Below are positions 59,056-64,000 of a stretch of 64,000 nucleotides of DNA, one piece after another. Origin of the DNA: Campylobacter concisus (lineage in GTDB: Bacteria > Campylobacterota > Campylobacteria > Campylobacterales > Campylobacteraceae); the NCBI RefSeq assembly GCF_902460845.1, contig NZ_CABPVS010000003.1, forward strand, positions 62,001 through 126,000, written 5' to 3'. The notes beneath the pieces are model-generated. The model had not been told where the DNA came from, searched no databases, and saw only the letters and a list, made by a program, of their open reading frames with translations. Position 1 is the stretch's first letter. Every line of letters begins with the position of its first letter. Both the position numbers and the translations under genes were made by a program.

Positions 59056-60267
59056 TTAGACTTCGTACCTCTCGCCGGGTTTCATTTCGATTATCTCCCA
59101 CGGCAAGCCCTGCTTATTTAGCTCATCCATGAAAGGCTTGGCATCGAAATTTTCCATGTTAAAGACGCCTTTTCCGCTCCAGATGCCCTTTGCGACCATC
59201 ATCGAGCCGATCATCGCAGGCACGCCCGTCGTGTAGCTCACGGCCTGCGCGCCCGTCTCGGCGTAGCAAGCCTCGTGGTCGCAGACGTTGTAGATGTAGA
59301 CTTGGCGCTCTTTGCCGTCCTTGAGTCCGCGGATCACGCAGCCGATGTTGGTTTTACCTTTCGTACGAGGACCGAGACTCGCAGGATCAGGCAGCAAGGT
59401 CTTTAGAAACTGTATCGGCACGATTTTTACGCCGTTGTGTTCTACCTCGTCGATACGCAGCATGCCGACGTTTTCTAGGCATTTCATGTGAGTTAGGTAG
59501 CTCTGTCCGAACGTCATAAAAAAGCGGATTCGCTTTAGCCCCTTGATGTTTTTTACAAGGCTTTCTAGCTCCTCGTGGTAGAGCAGGTAGCTGTCTTTGA
59601 CGCCCACTTTCGGATAGTCCCATTTGAACATTATTTCCATCGGCTCGGTCTCTTTCCACTCGCCGCGCTCCCAGTAGCGGCCCTTTGCGCTTACTTCGCG
59701 CAGGTTGATTTCGGGGTTAAAATTCGTCGCGAACGGGTAGCCGTGATCGCCTGCGTTGCAGTCTAGGATGTCGATCTCGTGGATCTCGTCAAATAGATTT
59801 TGTTGCGCGTAGGCGCAAAATACATTGGTCACGCCAGGATCAAAGCCGCTTCCCAGCAGCGCCATCGTGTTTGCGGCTTTAAACTCGCCGTCCTTTGCCC
59901 ACTGTAGCTTGTATTCAAATTTGGCAGTATCTGGATGCTCGTAGTTTGCCGTGTCGATGTAAGGTATGCCGGCGCGAGAGCATGCGTCCATGAGCGTTAG
60001 GTCCTGATACGGCAGCGCCACATTTAAAAGCAAATCGGCGCCCGTTTTTTTGATGAGCGCGACTACGGCATCGGTATCGTCCGCGTCGATCTGGGCGGTG
60101 TCAATTTGCACGCCTAGGTGATCCTTGATAAATTTAGCGATCGCGTCGCACTTGCTTTTTGTGCGGCTTGCAAGGGTGATCTTACTAAAAACGTCCGCGT
60201 TCATCGCGCATTTTACGGTCGCGACTTGGCTCACGCCGCCCGCTCCGATGATTAAGATATTTGACAT
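59056..60267 (-). CDS. carboxynorspermidine dehydrogenase (saccharopine dehydrogenase family)
   Basis: 403 residues. The nucleotide-binding start is ILIIGAGGVSQVATVKCA, followed by LLLNVALPYQDLTLMDAC and GIPYIDTANYEHPDTAKF, typical of the Lys1-like carboxynorspermidine synthase/dehydrogenase group. It reductively joins aspartate semialdehyde to a diamine, making carboxy(nor)spermidine for NspC to decarboxylate. Compared with all other genes here the DNA is plainly G+C-richer at third codon positions (many GCG, GGC, CGC, CTG-type codons), which suggests replacement or gain from a higher-G+C relative. Confidence 0.88.
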   Translation of the reverse strand: MSNILIIGAGGVSQVATVKCAMNADVFSKITLASRTKSKCDAIAKFIKDHLGVQIDTAQIDADDTDAVVALIKKTGADLLLNVALPYQDLTLMDACSRAGIPYIDTANYEHPDTAKFEYKLQWAKDGEFKAANTMALLGSGFDPGVTNVFCAYAQQNLFDEIHEIDILDCNAGDHGYPFATNFNPEINLREVSAKGRYWERGEWKETEPMEIMFKWDYPKVGVKDSYLLYHEELESLVKNIKGLKRIRFFMTFGQSYLTHMKCLENVGMLRIDEVEHNGVKIVPIQFLKTLLPDPASLGPRTKGKTNIGCVIRGLKDGKERQVYIYNVCDHEACYAETGAQAVSYTTGVPAMIGSMMVAKGIWSGKGVFNMENFDAKPFMDELNKQGLPWEIIEMKPGERYEV

Positions 60268-60360
60268 TTTTGGCTCCTTAAAATTTTAGTGATTTTAGCA
60301 AAGTTAATATAAATTTCTAACTTCAAAAGGTAAAATGAGCCAAATTTTAAAGGTAAGAAG

Positions 60361-61083
60361 ATGAAGAAAATTTTGCCATTTTTAGCGCCTATTTGCCTCT
60401 TTGCAAGTAGCTGTGACGAGCTGGTGCAAGAGAGTGTGAGGGAGTTTTATAAAAGCGATAGAAATTTGGAGAGAGCCATAAATTTAGCCGAGCAAGCGAC
60501 TGATGTCTGCTTAAAAGAGGGCAACACCGAGCAGGCGATCACTTCGCTCATAAATAGCGCTAGCATTTGCATGGTAAATAAAGAGCCACAAAAGGCGTTA
60601 GAGCTCTCACAAAGAGCCCTAGAGCTTGCGGCAAACGTTAGCGACAAGCTGCTACTAGCTCGCTCTTATCATAGCCTAGGTGCGGCACAAAAGGCACTAG
60701 GCAGATACGACGAAGCACTTGCTAATTTTCAAGAAGCTCTAAAAATTTATGACAACGCGCCAAATGCCCCAATGAAAGACGAACTCATCTGTATAAAAGG
60801 CATTGCTAGCGTCTACTACCTAAAAAACGACTTTGACAAAGCCCACGAAAACCACCTTTTAGCGCTAAATTTACTTGATATCACGCCGGAGTTAAGTGGC
60901 AACGAGCTTGTGCGATCAGAGCTTTTAGTAGAGCTTGCTAACGACCTAGCAAAGCTTAATCAAAAGGACGAAGCTACCCAAAACTACAAAAAAGTGCTTG
61001 AAATTTTAAATGGAAAAGAGCAAAATCCTCGCGCACGGGATCTTTTAGAGCGAGCCAACAAAGGACTAAAAGAGCTTAACTAA
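60361..61083 (+). CDS. exported TPR protein
   Basis: 240 residues. A short signal sequence (ILPFLAPICLFASS) ends before a Cys that might carry lipid, though the lipobox is poor. The rest consists of TPR-like repeats at about 65-100, 100-135, 140-175 and 185-220 (for example LARSYHSLGAAQKALGRYDE). No specific function is recognised; such proteins scaffold envelope complexes. It is divergent from the polyamine gene and its end overlaps rdgB by eight bases in convergent orientation. Confidence 0.72.
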   Translation: MKKILPFLAPICLFASSCDELVQESVREFYKSDRNLERAINLAEQATDVCLKEGNTEQAITSLINSASICMVNKEPQKALELSQRALELAANVSDKLLLARSYHSLGAAQKALGRYDEALANFQEALKIYDNAPNAPMKDELICIKGIASVYYLKNDFDKAHENHLLALNLLDITPELSGNELVRSELLVELANDLAKLNQKDEATQNYKKVLEILNGKEQNPRARDLLERANKGLKELN

Positions 61084-61717
61084 AGTTTTTCTTTAGACTT
61101 TTTAGCACGAAATTTGCAAGCTCAAGTCCCTTTGAACGGTGAGAAATTTTAAGCTTCGTCTCATTATCTAGCTCGCCAAGCGTTTTAGTAAAGCCATCTG
61201 GGATAAAGAGCGCGTCGTAGCCAAAGCCATTTGTACCACGCTCCTCATCTATTGCTTTGCCATACATAAAGCCATGCGTCGTGTAATCACCAAATTTCGA
61301 GCTAATAGCGATACAGGCGGTGTAGTGAGCTGGTGAGCTCTTTAAATTTAGAACCTTTAGCTTGCTAATTAGCTTTGCTCTATTATTTGCGTCATTTGCG
61401 TTTTTGCCACATACTTTGCCATTTTCATCAAGGTCAAAATAGCGAGCTGAGTAGATCCCCGGCTCACCGCCAAGTGCATCCACGCTAATGCCACTATCAT
61501 CGCTAAGAGCGATAAACTCATTATCAAGCCCCTGCTCTTTAAGCTTTGCAAAGACAGCTCTTGACTTTATGAGCGCATTTTGCTGAAAAGTGCTGCCATC
61601 TTCAACGATCTCAAATGGCTTTACAATCTCGCTTAAGGCGTAAATTTCATAGCCTTTTAAAAATTCTTTTATCTCTTTTACTTTGTCTAAATTTGATGTC
61701 GCAAGCACAATCTTCAT
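61076..61717 (-). CDS. rdgB: dITP/XTP pyrophosphatase (RdgB/HAM1)
   Basis: 213 residues. The N-terminal MKIVLATSNLDKVKEI, the metal site IALSDDSGISVDALGGEPGIYSARY, and the C-terminal SHRSKGLELA are HAM1-family hallmarks. It removes non-canonical purine triphosphates such as dITP and XTP. In C. jejuni it is the counterpart of Cj1374c, next to the MFS gene as here. Confidence 0.95.
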   Translation of the reverse strand: MKIVLATSNLDKVKEIKEFLKGYEIYALSEIVKPFEIVEDGSTFQQNALIKSRAVFAKLKEQGLDNEFIALSDDSGISVDALGGEPGIYSARYFDLDENGKVCGKNANDANNRAKLISKLKVLNLKSSPAHYTACIAISSKFGDYTTHGFMYGKAIDEERGTNGFGYDALFIPDGFTKTLGELDNETKLKISHRSKGLELANFVLKSLKKNFS

Positions 61718-61830
61718 TGCAAGAGCTCCTTGATTTTTGGGCGTATTTTACAAAAAAGTAGATTAAATTTTTAAATTTAAATTAGCGTTAAAATGATAAA
61801 CTTAGTCCTTTTAAAAATAAGGAAAATTTT

Positions 61831-63132
61831 ATGTTAAAAAGCGTTTTACCACTATCTTTTATCATAGCAAGTAGATTTTTAGGTCTTTTTATAGTTTTGC
61901 CAGTGCTTAGCCTTTATGCCTTAAATTTACGCGGAGCAAACGAGTTTTTAGTAGGGCTAATAGTAGGCGTCTATGCGATCTCACAGATGATATTTCAAGT
62001 GCCTTTTGGAGCGCTCTCGGATAGGATAGGACGCAAGAAAACATTAACGATCGGACTTTTGGTTTTTATCATCGGCTCAATAATTTGTGCACTTACAAGC
62101 GATATTTTTACCATGCTATTTGGTAGATTTTTACAAGGTGTAGGTGCTATCGGAGCAGTTGCAACTGCGATGATAAGTGACTATATAACAGAAGAAAAAC
62201 GCTCAAAAGCTATGGCGATAATGGGTGCTTTTATAGGGCTTAGTTTCACACTTTCTATGGTGCTTGGGCCGCTTCTTGCCAAAGACTATGGGCTTTCAAG
62301 CCTCTTTTACTTAAGTGCCGCCCTTAGCCTACTTTGCATTGTACTTCTCTACACCGTTGTGCCAAAAGAGATAAAAGTAAGCGCTAAAAGTGAAAAAGTA
62401 CCGTTTGGCAAGTTGTTTTTGCAAAAAGACTACATGATCATAAATTTCACCTCTTTTATGCAAAAGATGCTAGCAAGCATCGCATTTTTGGTGATTCCTA
62501 TCGTTTTAGTAAAAGAGTATGGTTACGAAAGTAGCGAGCTTTACAAGGTCTATTCGTTTGGCGCCGTGCTTGGCTTTTTGGCTATGGGGCTAGCTGGCGC
62601 CCTTGGCGATGGCAAGGGACTTAGCAAGGTCATCTTGATAGCTGGCACGCTGCTTTTTGCTCTAACCTACACCATTTTTGCCATTAGTTTTACGCTTTTT
62701 ATCTTCGTTTTGGGAGTTGCTATATTTTTTATAGGATTTAACCTTCACGAACCAATCATGCAATCAACCGCAACAAAATTTGTAAAATCCTCGCAAAAAG
62801 GCTCAGCCCTTGGTGTATTTAATTCATTTGGTTATTTAGGAAGCTTTGTTGGAGGTGCGTTTGGTGGATACATCTTGCATGCTTTTGGCTTTAAAGTACT
62901 CGCCATCATCTGTGTGGTACTTTGCGTGGTATGGCTTATTTTACTCTTTAGCCTGAGCGATCCAAGAATTTTTAAAAATATCTATCTAAGCCCTGAAGTA
63001 AGCTTAAATTTAGAGTTACTAAATAGCCAAAAAGGTGTAGTCGATTATTACAAAAACGAGAAAAATCAAGTGATAAAATTTGACTCTCGCCTAATAAGCG
63101 AGGCAACTTTAAAAGAGAGTTTGAAGTTTTGA
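61831..63132 (+). CDS. MFS transporter
   Basis: 433 residues with 12 membrane helices. The MFS loop motif GALSDRIGRKKTL lies between helices 2 and 3, and the C-terminal cytoplasmic tail is unusually long (about 45 residues after helix 12, with VSLNLELLNSQKGVVDYY). It resembles the YajR-type drug/metabolite exporters and Cj1375. Substrate unknown. AAGGAAAATTTT precedes the ATG. It overlaps the flavoprotein gene by four bases (TTGA). Confidence 0.87.
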   Translation: MLKSVLPLSFIIASRFLGLFIVLPVLSLYALNLRGANEFLVGLIVGVYAISQMIFQVPFGALSDRIGRKKTLTIGLLVFIIGSIICALTSDIFTMLFGRFLQGVGAIGAVATAMISDYITEEKRSKAMAIMGAFIGLSFTLSMVLGPLLAKDYGLSSLFYLSAALSLLCIVLLYTVVPKEIKVSAKSEKVPFGKLFLQKDYMIINFTSFMQKMLASIAFLVIPIVLVKEYGYESSELYKVYSFGAVLGFLAMGLAGALGDGKGLSKVILIAGTLLFALTYTIFAISFTLFIFVLGVAIFFIGFNLHEPIMQSTATKFVKSSQKGSALGVFNSFGYLGSFVGGAFGGYILHAFGFKVLAIICVVLCVVWLILLFSLSDPRIFKNIYLSPEVSLNLELLNSQKGVVDYYKNEKNQVIKFDSRLISEATLKESLKF

Positions 63133-64000
63133 TCTACGACGTCATCATCATTGGCGCCGGTGCTAGCGGACTATTTTTAGGAGCAAATTTAAAGGGTAAA
63201 AAGATTGCCATCTTAGAAAAAAATAGTAGTGCTAGCAAAAAGATCCTAGCAAGCGGTGGAGGCAGATGTAACATCACAAATCGCTTTATAAGCGCTAAAA
63301 ACTACCTTGGCGAGCAAAAATTTATAGAGCAAATTTTAAAAGTACTGACTCCAGATCAAGTTTTAATTTTTTTTAGCGAGCTTAAATTTAGTGAGCAAAA
63401 GCAAAATCAGTTTTTCTGCGATAGCGGTGCAAAGAGCGTTTTAAACGTGCTTTTGAAAAGACAGAAAGCGGATATTTTTTACAACGAAGAAGTTCTTGGT
63501 GCTAAAAAAGTAGATGAAATTTTTGAAATTTTGACAAAAGATGAGAAATTTAGAGCTAGAAATTTAGTCATCGCAAGTGGCGGACTAAGTTATAAAGCCC
63601 TTGGCGCAAGCGACATTGGTTATAAAATAGCAAATGATTTTGGCATTGAAACATCAACTCTTTTGCCTGCACTTGTTGGATTTAGCGTACAAAAAGATGA
63701 GTTTTGGTTTAAAGAACTTAGTGGCGTTAGCCTAAACGCCGAGGTGGAAATAAATAGCAAAAATGAAAGCCATAAATTTAGTGACAATCTGCTTTTTACG
63801 CATAGGGGCATAAGCGGACCAGCGATACTAAATGCCTCGCTATTTTGGCAAAAGGGGCGAATTTGCATAAATTTTTTGTCCAAATTTAGTGAGAAAAATT
63901 TAATAGATGGCAAAAAGCAGCTTAGCTCGGTTTTGCCCTTGCCAAAAAGGTTTGTGCTAGAGTTTTTAAGAAATTTTGGCTTAAAAGACAGAGCTTTTTA
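63129..64000 (+). CDS. HI0933-like FAD/NAD(P) flavoprotein (partial)
   Basis: 290 codons are visible and the gene runs off the window end. It starts with TTG at 63129 inside the MFS stop. The N-terminal sequence IYDVIIIGAGASGLFLGAN is a Rossmann FAD site. ASGGGRCNITN and LVIASGGLSYKALGASDIGY follow, as in the HI0933/BaiN family of flavoproteins. FTHRGISGPAIL is also family-specific. Its role is not defined. It is coupled to the MFS gene. Confidence 0.88.
   Translation, partial: MIYDVIIIGAGASGLFLGANLKGKKIAILEKNSSASKKILASGGGRCNITNRFISAKNYLGEQKFIEQILKVLTPDQVLIFFSELKFSEQKQNQFFCDSGAKSVLNVLLKRQKADIFYNEEVLGAKKVDEIFEILTKDEKFRARNLVIASGGLSYKALGASDIGYKIANDFGIETSTLLPALVGFSVQKDEFWFKELSGVSLNAEVEINSKNESHKFSDNLLFTHRGISGPAILNASLFWQKGRICINFLSKFSEKNLIDGKKQLSSVLPLPKRFVLEFLRNFGLKDRAF

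Overview
The window reads as chromosomal DNA of a Campylobacter, most like the C. concisus group. The base composition is AT-rich, genes are tightly packed with many ATGA overlaps, and gene order repeatedly matches blocks I remember from C. jejuni: FTR1-p19-DUF2318-FtsX-FtsX-ABC-thioredoxin, purA-FliJ-MotE, upp-malic enzyme-gltX-SurA-like, and RdgB next to an MFS carrier. The species name is an inference. No rRNA, tRNA, CRISPR array, insertion sequence or prophage was found.

Layout. 0-2.4 kb: a PflB-like flagellar scaffold protein, then a DUF2920 hydrolase-like gene. 3.7-11.8 kb (minus): the P19 iron-uptake operon, with a Fur-box candidate in front and a hairpin after p19. 12.0-16.0 kb: the formate dehydrogenase operon, in which fdhA is split by an in-frame TGA read as selenocysteine. 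16.1-20.1 kb: a DsbC-like protein, then selB and selA. 20.1-22.6 kb: an inserted HNH nuclease/ATPase pair resembling Septu-type phage defence. 22.8-25.9 kb: formate dehydrogenase maturation genes (polyferredoxin, TorD-like chaperone) and a membrane protein with a Met/His-rich tail. 25.9-31.7 kb: mqnA, a barstar/barnase pair, upp, malic enzyme, gltX and a SurA-like isomerase. 31.7-33.9 kb: a siderophore receptor gene broken by a frameshift. 34.1-37.6 kb: a YedE-type selenium membrane protein, moeA and a TerC protein. 37.7-44.9 kb: a MotE-like protein, a FliJ-like protein, purA, hisZ and a 1364-residue PAS-GGDEF-EAL protein. 45.0-48.5 kb: a nitroreductase, selD (itself containing Sec), yedF and fdhC. 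48.7-51.7 kb: a PfpI gene with a nonsense codon, nspC, moaD, moaE and a small membrane protein. 52.0-57.4 kb: an outer-membrane barrel with no visible plug domain, encoded with its own ABC importer and an NnrS-like protein, behind a promoter whose -10 box lies inside a 12-bp dyad. 57.5-60.3 kb: a YceI protein, then a visibly G+C-richer island with a gene relic, clustered inverted repeats and carboxynorspermidine dehydrogenase. 60.4-64.0 kb: a TPR protein, rdgB, an MFS carrier and a flavoprotein cut by the window edge.

The main theme is selenium- and molybdenum-dependent formate respiration. fdhA, fdhB and fdhC encode the enzyme. selA, selB and selD make and insert selenocysteine. yedE and yedF probably handle selenium supply. 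moeA, moaD and moaE make the molybdopterin cofactor, and the TorD-like and polyferredoxin genes probably mature the enzyme. These genes sit in several separate operons in one 50-kb neighbourhood; selC was not found. Metal uptake is the second theme, and nspC with carboxynorspermidine dehydrogenase gives a polyamine branch. The best candidates for something undescribed are the plugless barrel/ABC/NnrS operon, the long-N-terminus ATPase/HNH pair and the nested inverted repeat at 58944-59042.
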